From: Yersinia enterocolitica subsp. enterocolitica
GTDB lineage: Bacteria; Pseudomonadota; Gammaproteobacteria; Enterobacterales; Enterobacteriaceae
DNA: 64,000 bases
Direction: 5' to 3'
Assembly (NCBI RefSeq): GCF_901472495.1
Contig: NZ_LR590469.1
Location: 1-64,000, forward strand
The translations under genes were made by a program, and so were the position numbers. Under the pieces are notes generated by a model, which saw only the letters and a program-made list of their open reading frames with translations, did not search any database and was not told where the DNA came from. Below are positions 36,418-45,231 of the stretch, piece after piece (the stretch's first letter is position 1; the number at the start of each line of letters is the position of its first letter).

Positions 36418-37584
36418 TCACTTATCAAAACCCATTACCTCCAAAGTTTCCAACTGGGACATATTTGGGACATCGTGACCCAAAATGGCGTCAATTTGTT
36501 GTGCGTGTTTGGTTAGGTGGTTTGGTGCCAAGTGCGCATAGCGGCGTACCATTTCTATACTTTCCCATCCCCCCATTTCCTGTAAAATTGAAAGTGGAAC
36601 TCCGGCCTGAACTAGCCAACTTGCCCATGTATGTCGCAGGTCATGGAAGCGGAAATTTTCTATCCCTGCTCGTTTAAGAGCCAAACGCCATGATGAGTTA
36701 GAGTCGACTCGCATCTTTCTCACCGCTGGTGTTAGTGTTCCATCTTGGCGTGTTCTGGCCTCGGTATGAACAAAAACCCATTTATGGTGCTTTCCAAGTT
36801 GGGCACGAAGAACTTTGCAAGCCGTGTTATTCAAGGCTACGCCAATAGCTTTACCAGACTTGCTATCTTCAGGGTTTATCCATGCCACTTTGCGCTGCAT
36901 ATCGATCTGTTGCCACTCTAAATCAATGATGTTGGAGCGACGGAGACCTGTTGCTAAGGCAAAAATCACAGTAGATTTCAGTGGCTCTGGGCATTCATCG
37001 ACGAGGCGCTGAGCTTCTTTGGGCGTTAGCCAACGCACTCGCTTATTCCTGACTTGAGGCACTTTGATCTCGGGGGCTTTTTCTATCCACTTCCAGTCTC
37101 GCTCGGCTGCTCTGAGTAATGTTTTCATTAATGCAAGATGCTTGGCCTTTGTTGCTATCGATACTTGTTTGTCGATAAACGCGGGAACCTCCTTTCCTTT
37201 CTTCTCTCGTGATGCTGATTGTGCTAGCCAGTTGGCAGCATAGCGACGATTCGTCATTTTACTTACCGCTGTATATATTTTCGCCTCAGTTATATCTTTA
37301 AGCCTCATTCCTTCGAAGTGCATTAGCCAGAATCCCATCCGGCTTTTATCATCATCCAGTGATTTTTTGCTTGCTTTTTCTTCTATCCAACGCAGGCAAG
37401 CTTCTTCAAATGTTACGTCTGGGAAATCCCCAAGGCGTTCTATTCGCCATAGCTCAGCTTTTCTGCGGTCGTACAGCTCCTGCGCTTGGCGCTTGTCCTT
37501 TGTACCAAGTGACTCCTTAATACGTTTGCCACCTGGCGTCGAGTAGCTGCCGTACCATATTTTACCTCTGCGGAAGAGTGACAT
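36418..37584 (-). CDS. tyrosine-type integrase of the argU element
   Basis: 388 residues. An N-terminal arm-binding domain (GKIWYGSYSTPGGKRIKESLG) precedes a core-binding domain. The catalytic domain has the first Arg (ATGLRRSNI, about residue 212), H-x-x-R (HDLRHTWASW, about 315), His/Trp (GGWES) and the nucleophile Tyr (RRYAHL, about 347). It resembles the DLP12/HK022-type integrase that uses argU in E. coli. It ends 10 bases from the tRNA. Intact, so excision may still be possible in principle. Confidence 0.93.
   Translation of the reverse strand: MSLFRRGKIWYGSYSTPGGKRIKESLGTKDKRQAQELYDRRKAELWRIERLGDFPDVTFEEACLRWIEEKASKKSLDDDKSRMGFWLMHFEGMRLKDITEAKIYTAVSKMTNRRYAANWLAQSASREKKGKEVPAFIDKQVSIATKAKHLALMKTLLRAAERDWKWIEKAPEIKVPQVRNKRVRWLTPKEAQRLVDECPEPLKSTVIFALATGLRRSNIIDLEWQQIDMQRKVAWINPEDSKSGKAIGVALNNTACKVLRAQLGKHHKWVFVHTEARTRQDGTLTPAVRKMRVDSNSSWRLALKRAGIENFRFHDLRHTWASWLVQAGVPLSILQEMGGWESIEMVRRYAHLAPNHLTKHAQQIDAILGHDVPNMSQLETLEVMGFDK
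36454..36473. promoter_or_regulatory. putative integrase arm-type site, left
   Basis: The paired repeat TGGGACATATTTGGGACA lies in the 3' end of the integrase gene, 46 bases inside attL. A near-identical pair sits inside attR at 50843-50861. Binding by integrase is inference. Confidence 0.45.
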
Positions 37585-37753
37585 TTAGATTTATCTCCTG
37601 TCGCATCAACCGCGCTCACAGGCACAGTTTGGATCGGATTATTGAGTGCTGCAATACACGCAGCGTGGGTAAACAAGTAGGGGGAATTTTTCTTGGAGGA
37701 ATTTTTCTTTGTATAAGCGATACGTCCAGATTTACACCATTGGCTTAATCACC

Positions 37754-38160
37754 ATGCAATATCCAACAGTATCAGTAAATGGTGTCTCCGTTCGTATTGA
37801 CGAAGAGGGTACGATGAGAACATGGGGACGTATCACCGATCAGAACGGTAATAAAAGATGGGTAGTTGTTGAGTCAGACGTAAATGGAGATTTCTCCTAC
37901 GGTTGGCTGACAACACTGATCCAAACGCTCAAATTGGGATTGGGGGAGTCGCGTTTTACGCCAATTACGGTATTCCTGCGCAACAGTGCATTGTCCAGCA
38001 GATTTACCCTGACTATTACGTGAACATGGTTCAACAGCAGTTTGCTGGGTACTTTGCTTCATTGGCTATTACGAAAGTTGATGGGGCAGATAACCCCACA
38101 TATAACATAGATGTGGTTTTTTATAACGGCACCAGCTACCGCACACAGGTTCCTGTGTGA
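37754..38160 (+). pseudogene. phage-borne protein of unknown function, one frameshift
   Basis: Not recognised. Start MQYPTVSVNGVSVRIDEEG at ATG 37754. The frame breaks at TTGGCTGAC near 37903-37908, where adding one G gives a continuous YGWADNTDPNAQIG and then the frame to 38160, about 135 residues in all. No signal peptide or membrane segment is seen. It sits just beyond the integrase on the opposite strand. Confidence 0.5.
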
Positions 38161-38251
38161 GAGATGCCTAGCATCAGTTGAGCTAGTGGAGGCTTGAATC
38201 TGTATTTAGGATGAATAAAATTTAATCGCCTGTTTTTGAAGGAGATTATGG

Positions 38252-38675
38252 ATGATTAAGCTTAGAACTTTTTTATTTTCTTTCTTTTTGTTGCAAATGG
38301 GCATTTCGCATGCAGATTCATTAGAGGTGGAGGTTAAGCGAGAAGGGGGGGGGATATATCAATCTATCCGCGAGGGAAGACGAAAGTTCTAGATATTGTA
38401 ATATTTATACTGGTGCATTAAGAATTACATCTTTGCAATATGGAAATAGTGATCGACCAAATAAGATCGAGTTTACCTCCGCTTCAGGGGATATATTGGT
38501 TTTTGATTTCAACACAGACAAAATGAATATATGGTCATTAAGCAATGCTGAGAGGAACGCTCTATATTATTTTCCAGAAAGAAATATAAATTATTTTATA
38601 AAATTCCAGCAATGCTCTGGCGGAAATGGCGGGGAGATGGAGCGACACCTTTTAGAAATGTATAAATTTAATTGA
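38252..38675 (+). pseudogene. small exported protein with a G9 tract, out of frame
   Basis: Not recognised. ATG 38252 follows a strong AAGGAG ribosome site and encodes a signal peptide (MIKLRTFLFSFFLLQMGISHA). The frame runs into nine consecutive Gs at 38345-38353 and then stops at about 38390. With eight Gs it would continue as GGGYINLSAREDESS... through to 38675, a protein of about 140 residues. Two cysteines in the mature part could pair. The tract makes on/off switching by slipped-strand errors possible; a sequencing artefact is the alternative. Confidence 0.6.
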
Positions 38676-38708
38676 ATATAATCTCAGATATTCATACCCG
38701 CTCCGGCG

Positions 38709-40019
38709 CTGAGGGATCCCCAGTAAATCAGCGCTAATAAACCAACACCATACTTCGGTAGGTTCTGGCGAGGTGGTTAAGAACGGTATCCAGTGCCGTT
38801 CGCATTAAAATTAGCGGAGAGTGTCGCAAGATATTCTCCGCTAATGTCAAATAAGATATAACCCGTCGTGACTTAAGGCTGTTGGCCTGATACCTCAGAT
38901 GTAATCCTTTATTTTCAGCGTGATAGCCCAGAAGCCACAGCACAATTGTGCTCAGTGTCGCCAGCAGGCTCAGCACCAGCATTCTTCCTGTTGAACGGCT
39001 GTAGCTAGCACGCAGGCCGAACCCGAAGCGTTCGCTTTTTTCATCCCGAAAGTTTTGCTCGATCTGCATTCGGCGACTGTATAACTTCATGACTTCTCTT
39101 GGTTTAAAGTCATTTGTGCTGCTGAAGAGCAGCCACGGTTCTGTTGCAGCGGAGCGCGCGTCTTTTATTTGTGCTGGTCTGGTTATGTCACAACGAGAGC
39201 GCTTATTTTTTCTTCCTTTTGATGTTTTTTTATGAAGATAAAAATGGCCGTCACACTGGGCATACACTGCGCGGGCAAGTGTTCCGGGGCCCAGATATTC
39301 CGGTTTACTGCTGGCCTGTAATTCCTGACGTTTGAACCAGTATTCGCCTTTGCTGCCTAGCCGCATTTGGGTATTGCCCCTGATACGCCCTATAAAATCC
39401 CATCCGAGTGATTTTATATGCCGGAACCAGGCATTCTGGAACCCCGCGTCAGTGACAATGATGACTCTGGCCTGCGAATTCACTGCACTGGCAAGAGCAT
39501 TGAGGAAGTCTTTTTGTATCTGCGTATTTTGCTGTTTTTTTGATGGAACAACCCAACTTAATAAAGGTATCGATCGCCCGTCGCAGATAAGGCTGGCGCG
39601 AAGCACGTGATTCTCCTGAGACGGATAGCCACTCCAGTCAACGGCAATAACACAGAGAGAGAGTTTCCGTGTCAGCATCGAGATAATATTTTTAAAAATC
39701 AGAGGAATATCACGATGTAGTGATTCATTGCCCAGCAGACGATCAATACGCTTGATTTTATTTTTGACCTGAGCCGCACCGGGTAAATAACGTCCGATAC
39801 TGGTCAGTGTCAGCGATGCGCCATTGATTAACGCAATGGTGGCATCGAGCAAAGCATTTTGTCGGTATTTGTGAAAGGGAGCTAAAGCATCACGGAAGAA
39901 GTTCTGACATACTTGGCGAGCAGGCATAGAGGTGATCTCATTGAATTGGTAGCACAATCAGTAGATCACAAAACTCTATGCCTGTCTTTTTTACCCGCCC
40001 ATTACTGGGGATTCCTCAG
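38709..40019 (-). mobile_element. IS4-family insertion sequence, copy 1
   Basis: 1311 bp with terminal inverted repeats CTGAGGGATCCCCAGTAA / TTACTGGGGATTCCTCAG. A perfect 10-bp target duplication (CGCTCCGGCG at 38699-38708 and 40020-40029) flanks it. It carries one transposase gene and splits what looks like a GC-rich terminator stem (ACCCGC...GCGGGT). Confidence 0.92.
38734..39957 (-). CDS. IS4-family transposase, copy 1
   Basis: 407 residues. A DDE transposase with first Asp in AVDWSGY (about 107), second in VTDAGFQNAW, and the IS4 Y-x2-R-x3-E-x6-K signature in YSRRMQIEQNFRDEK. It resembles the IS10-like branch in layout. Intact. About four-fifths identical by eye to the copy at 53508-54731. 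Confidence 0.92.
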   Translation of the reverse strand: MCYQFNEITSMPARQVCQNFFRDALAPFHKYRQNALLDATIALINGASLTLTSIGRYLPGAAQVKNKIKRIDRLLGNESLHRDIPLIFKNIISMLTRKLSLCVIAVDWSGYPSQENHVLRASLICDGRSIPLLSWVVPSKKQQNTQIQKDFLNALASAVNSQARVIIVTDAGFQNAWFRHIKSLGWDFIGRIRGNTQMRLGSKGEYWFKRQELQASSKPEYLGPGTLARAVYAQCDGHFYLHKKTSKGRKNKRSRCDITRPAQIKDARSAATEPWLLFSSTNDFKPREVMKLYSRRMQIEQNFRDEKSERFGFGLRASYSRSTGRMLVLSLLATLSTIVLWLLGYHAENKGLHLRYQANSLKSRRVISYLTLAENILRHSPLILMRTALDTVLNHLARTYRSMVLVY

Positions 40020-40099
40020 CGCTCCGGCGGGTTAATGAGATGGTCACCCCCACCCTGTGAGCGGTAAGCTGACAGGGTTTTCTTTTTGGAGGGATCATC

Positions 40100-41104
40100 A
40101 TGCAAAACGTTACGCTCATCGGCATCGACCTTGGTAAGAATTCATTCCATATTCATTGCCAGGAAAAACACGGCAACACATTATTACGCAAGAGGTTTTC
40201 CCGCATTCAACTCACCCAGTTTCTCGCCACCTGCCCGCCTTGCATTGTCGCGATGGAGTCCTGTGCCGGGGCGCATTTTATGGCCCGTCATATCAGCCAG
40301 TTAGGGCATCAGGTCAAACTCATTTCTCCGCAGTTTGTCCGACCCTTTGTTAAAAGTAATAAAAATGATTTCATCGACGCTGAGGCCATATGCGAAGCCA
40401 CTTCCCGTCCCTCCATGCACTTTGTGACACCCAGAACCGAAGACCAGCAGGCCATGTCGGCTCTGCATCGTGTCCGCGATGCACTGGTGAGGGAGCGGGT
40501 CAAAGCCACCAACCAAATGCATGCTTTTTTACTTGAGTTTGGCATAAGCATGCCACGCGGTATTGCGGTGATAAAACGACTGGCGACTGTGCCTGAGGAG
40601 CACGAGCTACCGCCTTATTTGGTGCGACTGCTCACCCGACTTCATCAGCATTATGGCTATCTCTGTGAACAGATCGAAGAAATCGAAAGAGAGTTAAAAA
40701 ACCATCTGGCCGATGATGAAACAGCACAACGCCTGCTCACCATTCCCGGTATCGGGACAATCACTGCCAGTTTGCTCGCCACCAAACTGGGAGATGGGAA
40801 AAACTACCTCAGCAGCCGGGATTTTGCTACGTCAACGGGATTAGTACCCCGCCAATACAGTACCGGCGGGAAAAGTACCCTGATGGGCATCAGCAAGCGG
40901 GGGGATAAAAATCTGAGACGGCTACTGGTGCAGTGCGCGCGGGTCTATATGCAACGGCTGGAGTATCAGTCAGGACGACTGGCGGAGTGGGTTAATGGGC
41001 AACTGACACGACATCACTCGAATGTGGTGGCCTGCGCATTAGCGAACAAACTGGCGCGAATAGCCTGGGTAGTCACCACACAAGGAACCGTCTTCAGTAA
41101 ATAA
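40100..41104 (+). CDS. IS110-family DEDD transposase
   Basis: 334 residues. An N-terminal RuvC-like domain with Asp in GIDLGKNSFH (about residue 9), Glu in AMESCAG, and Asp residues in NDFIDAEAI. The C-terminal Tnp_20-type domain has a serine-rich loop (TIPGIGTITASLLATKLGDG, then ATSTGLVPRQYSTGGKS). The ATG has a GGAGGG site. Intact. Confidence 0.9.
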   Translation: MQNVTLIGIDLGKNSFHIHCQEKHGNTLLRKRFSRIQLTQFLATCPPCIVAMESCAGAHFMARHISQLGHQVKLISPQFVRPFVKSNKNDFIDAEAICEATSRPSMHFVTPRTEDQQAMSALHRVRDALVRERVKATNQMHAFLLEFGISMPRGIAVIKRLATVPEEHELPPYLVRLLTRLHQHYGYLCEQIEEIERELKNHLADDETAQRLLTIPGIGTITASLLATKLGDGKNYLSSRDFATSTGLVPRQYSTGGKSTLMGISKRGDKNLRRLLVQCARVYMQRLEYQSGRLAEWVNGQLTRHHSNVVACALANKLARIAWVVTTQGTVFSK

Positions 41105-41361
41105 AAGAGCCAACAGTAAATCTACTGTCAGCTCAATGAGTTACCAAGTGACTTTCTGGTTTTGCGACGACTGATTATTGATGACATGAACGGCACAGCG
41201 GCCTGATGATGAACCTGACACAAAAAATGGCTCTTTGAAGCCGACGGGTTTTTTAAGGTTCATCAGGTGCGGAACTCATCATGGCGCGGACATTTTTGTC
41301 CACCAGACGCCGAATAGATTTAAGCAAGCCCATCATAAATCAAAATCGGTGTTGCAAAAAC
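41105..41361 (+). ncRNA. candidate guide (bridge/seek) RNA region of the IS110-family element
   Basis: 257 non-coding bases lie between the transposase stop and the right inverted repeat. They contain a long-range stem GATGAACCT (about 41208) / AGGTTCATC (about 41262) enclosing a loop with GGCTCTTTGAAGCCG. IS110-family elements are known to express a non-coding RNA that specifies target and donor; in the IS1111 group it lies 3' of the gene. Expression and loop pairing are inferred, not shown. Confidence 0.4.
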
Positions 41362-41392
41362 GGGGGTGACCATAGATTTTTATGGGGTAAAT

Positions 41393-42598
41393 ATGTCAGA
41401 AATACCAATTATTATGACCAACGCGGGAGCACAACCAACCCCTCCGCAAACCTTGCTTGCAAATCTTATCACCAGAGTTTCTGAGAAAGTACCCGGATAT
41501 ACGGCTAACCTGCCAGCTGGATTGATAACAGGTTTAGCCAGTACAGCGGTTGGGGCGCTGGCATTAATAGATCAAGCACGAGTTGATCTTATTAATTCGG
41601 TCAGTCCTTACGGTGCAAATATTCCGCTATTGATGCAGCTTGGTAATATATATGGCGCGCAGCGTGGAGAGAGTACAAATACATCTGTTTATGTCGTGTT
41701 CTCCGGGCTTCCGGGATTTGCGATCCCCAAAGGGTTCACCGTTTCTGACGGGAACTATCAGTATGTTGTTACTCGTGATACAGCTATTCCAGATAGCGGA
41801 CAAACGGAGCCTGTTTATTGCTTAGCGACGATTTCAGGATCTTGGGCTGTTCCAGAAGGAACGGTGACACAAGTCATCACTTCCGTACCCAAAGGACAGC
41901 CAGTCACCTGTACAAATATTATGGCCGGATTACCGGGGAGGGAAGAACAGTCCTGGGCTTCGTATCGCGCTCAGGTTATGGCATCAGGGATGTTAGGGGT
42001 ACAGGGCACACCAGATTGCCTGAGAGCATTGCTAAAATCTGTCAGCGGTGTTCAGGATAATCTCATTTCATATCGACAGTCATCACTGGGGAAATGGGTT
42101 GTTGTTGTCGGTGGTGGTGATCCCTACGAAGTGGCCTATGCCATCTATAAATCGGTGCCGGATATTTCAGTTTTGACTAATGATGTCAGTAACCCCTCTG
42201 GGACATCGGTAGAGAAAAAAACGGTTTCACTGACGGTTTCCCCTGATGTTTACCAAATTCCTTATGTTATTCCGACCTCACAGAACGTTATTGTCATTAT
42301 TACGTGGAATACCGTATCTGAAAGTTATGTTGATCCGGCGGGAATTTCTCTGGCTGTACAACAGAATGTTGCGGATTATATCAATGCGATAGAAGTCGGT
42401 AATCCAATTAATCTACTTCAGATTCAGGATATTTTCAGGGATTCGGTTAAACAGCTTGTTGATGCATCCTTAATATCCATGATCGACGTACAGATAGGAA
42501 TTAACGGCAATATTGTTTCGCCTACAACAGGTTCGAGTTTGGTCTTCACAACAATAACTTCGCAAATTCAAGTTCAGAAACATGCATTTACTGATTGA
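41393..42598 (+). CDS. phage baseplate J-like protein
   Basis: 402 residues, starting MSEIPIIMTNAGAQPTPPQTLL. The N-terminal layout with a predicted helical start, DLINSVSPYGANIPLL, and later beta-rich domains matches the baseplate J/gp47 family, which forms the wedge around the tail tip. ATG 41393 follows GGGG; an in-frame site 27 bases upstream lies inside the IS repeat. It overlaps the next gene by 17 bases, so a compact phage operon begins here. Confidence 0.75.
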   Translation: MSEIPIIMTNAGAQPTPPQTLLANLITRVSEKVPGYTANLPAGLITGLASTAVGALALIDQARVDLINSVSPYGANIPLLMQLGNIYGAQRGESTNTSVYVVFSGLPGFAIPKGFTVSDGNYQYVVTRDTAIPDSGQTEPVYCLATISGSWAVPEGTVTQVITSVPKGQPVTCTNIMAGLPGREEQSWASYRAQVMASGMLGVQGTPDCLRALLKSVSGVQDNLISYRQSSLGKWVVVVGGGDPYEVAYAIYKSVPDISVLTNDVSNPSGTSVEKKTVSLTVSPDVYQIPYVIPTSQNVIVIITWNTVSESYVDPAGISLAVQQNVADYINAIEVGNPINLLQIQDIFRDSVKQLVDASLISMIDVQIGINGNIVSPTTGSSLVFTTITSQIQVQKHAFTD

Positions 42599-43208
42599 TA
42601 AAATCATTCCTGCTTATCCTTTTATTCAGTACCGAGACGATCCGAATGTTGTCGCATTCTTTGAGGTTTATAACGAGATTGCGCAAGAATATCTGGATTC
42701 ACTGAATAATCTTGCTTTGCCTTGTTGGACGTCCGAGTCAATAACAGGTTTGTTATTGGATTGGGTCGCTTTAGGAATTTATGGTGCTGAACGGCCATTA
42801 CTTCAGGTATCGGAAGAGGCTATTGCACGCGGAGTGTATAACACTATTGAATATAATGTGATCCCTTATGCCGTTATGAGAAATTATGTTCCCGGTTCAT
42901 CTTCGTATGTTCCGGATGATTACTTTAAACGCATCCTGACATGGGATTTTTATAAAGGTGATGGTTCTCATTTTTGTCTCGATTGGCTGAAGAGACGTAT
43001 TGCGCGATTTATTCATGGTGCTAATGGAATTGACCCACCTTTGCAAAGCACATTTGATGTCAGTGTGACGGTGGCGAACGGAGTTTTTGCAATTGTGATT
43101 CCTGACTACAGAAATGGTGTGGGTTATTTCCTTAAGGATGCAATAGATCAGCAGCAGGTCAAACTTCCATTTATTTATAAATATTCGATAACGGTGATTG
43201 AAAAATGA
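42582..43208 (+). CDS. phage tail protein at the gpI position
   Basis: 208 residues, not recognised by motif. It lies between the J-like and tail-fibre genes and overlaps both, the place of gpI in P2-like phages. The sequence has a helical first half (RDDPNVVAFFEVYNEIAQEYLDSLN) and a C-terminal beta part. A baseplate-to-fibre connector is the likely role by synteny. Confidence 0.55.
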   Translation: MHLLIDKIIPAYPFIQYRDDPNVVAFFEVYNEIAQEYLDSLNNLALPCWTSESITGLLLDWVALGIYGAERPLLQVSEEAIARGVYNTIEYNVIPYAVMRNYVPGSSSYVPDDYFKRILTWDFYKGDGSHFCLDWLKRRIARFIHGANGIDPPLQSTFDVSVTVANGVFAIVIPDYRNGVGYFLKDAIDQQQVKLPFIYKYSITVIEK

Positions 43209-44542
43209 TTATCGGTTTTGGGAATAATGTCGTTTCCTCGTTAGCATCGGATATTACAGCATCACAAACCCGAATTGCTGTAATGCCAGGAACGGGAAAG
43301 ATATTTCAAAAATTATTAACAACGGATATATCAAACGATAGTATTTCCCATAATATTTACGCAAAAATAACGCTGACAGACAGTCAGCAATCTGTATATG
43401 AAATTTGCCATCTTATCGCTGTATCGCAGGACATATTGACAGTTGTTCGGGGTCAGGAGGGAACCACGGCCAAAGGTTGGTCTTTAAATGATGTGGTAGC
43501 AAATTTTGCCACTCGCGGTTCAGAGCAACATTTTATCCAGGTTGAGCAATTACAGGCCGGTGATTACCTTTCGGCAGTGGCCGGTGGCACAGAGAATAAT
43601 TTGACAATATCGCTTCCATCGACATCTCCTGCAAATGACTGGGTGCTTAGGTCGCCAATTATTGTCTTGCCGACAAAAACCAATACAGGGAAGGCAACTT
43701 TAATGGTGACGCTTGCAGGGAGAGTCATGGGAACTTATCCCTTATGTAAGGGGAATAATATTCTGTTGTGGGCTGGTGATATTATAAAAAATGTTCCAAT
43801 AGTGGTTGTCTTTGCACCAGAACTGTCTTCATTCCTAGTTTTAAACCCCGGTAATGGGGTTGTAGATGAAGGATTATTTCTGAAGAAATCAGCTAATGGC
43901 GAGGATATTCTGGATAAACCTCAATTTGCTCATAACATAGGTGTTTACACTCAGACGGAGAGTGATGAACGCTATCATTTACCTGTAGGTATTCAATTAC
44001 CATGGCCTTCAGATATCCCTCCTGAAGGGTGGACAATTAGTGCCGGTCAATTATTTGATACAACGCGCTATCCCAAGCTGGCGTTAGCCTACCCCTCAGG
44101 CCTTCTGCCCGATATGCGCGGACAAACCATCAAGGGTAAACCGGATGGGCGCGATGTTCTGTCAACCGAACAGGACGGGAATAAATCACACACCCATACC
44201 GGGAGCGTTTCAGAGACCGATTTGGGGCGGCGTCAGACCAGTACCTTTGATTACGGCACCAAGGGCACCACAACCGGTGGACGACATGTTCATGGTGTGC
44301 CACAAGGCCACCGCCACGGCGGCAGTGGTATTTACACATCGGGAGATGATGAGACATCTACTGCGTTTAACTGGCCCCCCTCTCAAGAGGCTGGAGACCA
44401 TGCCCACTCAACGCATATCGGCCCACACAACCATTTTGTCGATATTGGCCCGCATGGTCATGACATCACCATCCATGCTGAAGGGAACAACGAAACCACC
44501 GTGAAAAATACTGCCTTTAACTATATCGTGAGGTGCGCCTGA
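43205..44542 (+). CDS. phage tail fibre with collar domain
   Basis: 445 residues. A head region (MIIGFGNNVVSSLASDITASQTRIAVMPG) leads to a phage tail-collar domain (PVGIQLPWPSDIPPEGWTISAGQLF...MRGQTIKG). A histidine-rich tip follows (SHTHTGSV, HVHGVPQGHRHGG, HAHSTHIGPHNHF, GPHGHDI), typical of metal-binding trimer fibres. The C-terminal FNYIVRCA is normal. It recognises the host surface, probably LPS. Confidence 0.85.
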   Translation: MIIGFGNNVVSSLASDITASQTRIAVMPGTGKIFQKLLTTDISNDSISHNIYAKITLTDSQQSVYEICHLIAVSQDILTVVRGQEGTTAKGWSLNDVVANFATRGSEQHFIQVEQLQAGDYLSAVAGGTENNLTISLPSTSPANDWVLRSPIIVLPTKTNTGKATLMVTLAGRVMGTYPLCKGNNILLWAGDIIKNVPIVVVFAPELSSFLVLNPGNGVVDEGLFLKKSANGEDILDKPQFAHNIGVYTQTESDERYHLPVGIQLPWPSDIPPEGWTISAGQLFDTTRYPKLALAYPSGLLPDMRGQTIKGKPDGRDVLSTEQDGNKSHTHTGSVSETDLGRRQTSTFDYGTKGTTTGGRHVHGVPQGHRHGGSGIYTSGDDETSTAFNWPPSQEAGDHAHSTHIGPHNHFVDIGPHGHDITIHAEGNNETTVKNTAFNYIVRCA

Positions 44543-45120
44543 TGACCTTTAAATTTGCCAACCATACCCGAACCCTCAAGGTTTATAACTTCCGCAGCGA
44601 TACGCAGGAATTTATCGGTGCCGGAGATGCTCATATCCCCCCCCATATGGGACTACCGGCCAACTGCACCACAATTGCGCCACCGGATGCGCCAGAAGGA
44701 CAGATTGCCGTATTTGATCTCGAGCGTGAGTCATGGTCGCTGGTTGATGACCATCGCGGTCTGCGGGTATACCACACCGACAACGGGCAGGCCATGCTTA
44801 TCACTGACCTTGGCCCACTGCCCGAAAACTGCACCCAACAGGCCCCCAATAGCTCATTTGACCGTTGGGAAGGTTCACGGTGGGTAAAAGATGAAGAAGC
44901 CGAGAAAAAGCACCATCTGACCGAAGCAGAGCAGAAGAAACGGGCTTTGCTCAACGAAGCAAGTGATAAAATTCAGATATTGCAGGACAGTATTGAGCTT
45001 GGGCTGGTCACAGAAACCACCAAGGCCGAATTACTGGCGTGGCGCAAATATCGAGTTTTGATTGATCAACTGGATATTTCAAATGTACCAGATATTAACT
45101 GGCCAGTTACACCAGTATAA
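44542..45120 (+). CDS. tail fibre assembly protein
   Basis: About 192 residues. Two short N-terminal repeats lead to the caudoviral tail-fibre assembly region with a charged helix (KDEEAEKKHHLTEAEQKKRALLNEASDK) and the usual WPVTPV end. ATG 44542 overlaps the fibre stop (TGATG). It is a chaperone for the preceding fibre. Confidence 0.88.
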   Translation: MTFKFANHTRTLKVYNFRSDTQEFIGAGDAHIPPHMGLPANCTTIAPPDAPEGQIAVFDLERESWSLVDDHRGLRVYHTDNGQAMLITDLGPLPENCTQQAPNSSFDRWEGSRWVKDEEAEKKHHLTEAEQKKRALLNEASDKIQILQDSIELGLVTETTKAELLAWRKYRVLIDQLDISNVPDINWPVTPV

Positions 45121-45231
45121 TAGGAGCTTAGAACATGAAGAGAGAAATTTCAATTTCATCTATTTCAAAGAAATTATGAGTGGTTTAAAATACCTTAGTG
45201 TTACTAATAATATTACAAGGTATTGTTGTTT

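Larger units (their letters stand above)
40040..41373 (+). mobile_element. IS110-family element, IS1111-like
   Basis: A subterminal inverted repeat (ATGGTCACCCCC at 40040-40051, its complement at 41362-41373) encloses one DEDD transposase gene and a long 3' non-coding part. True ends lie a few bases outside. Subterminal rather than terminal repeats and 3' non-coding DNA are features of the IS1111 group. IS1328 of Y. enterocolitica is a possible relative. Confidence 0.75.

Noticed and set aside
40086..40353. small ORFs overlapping the IS110-family transposase start
   Set aside because: They are out-of-frame readings of the transposase N-terminus.
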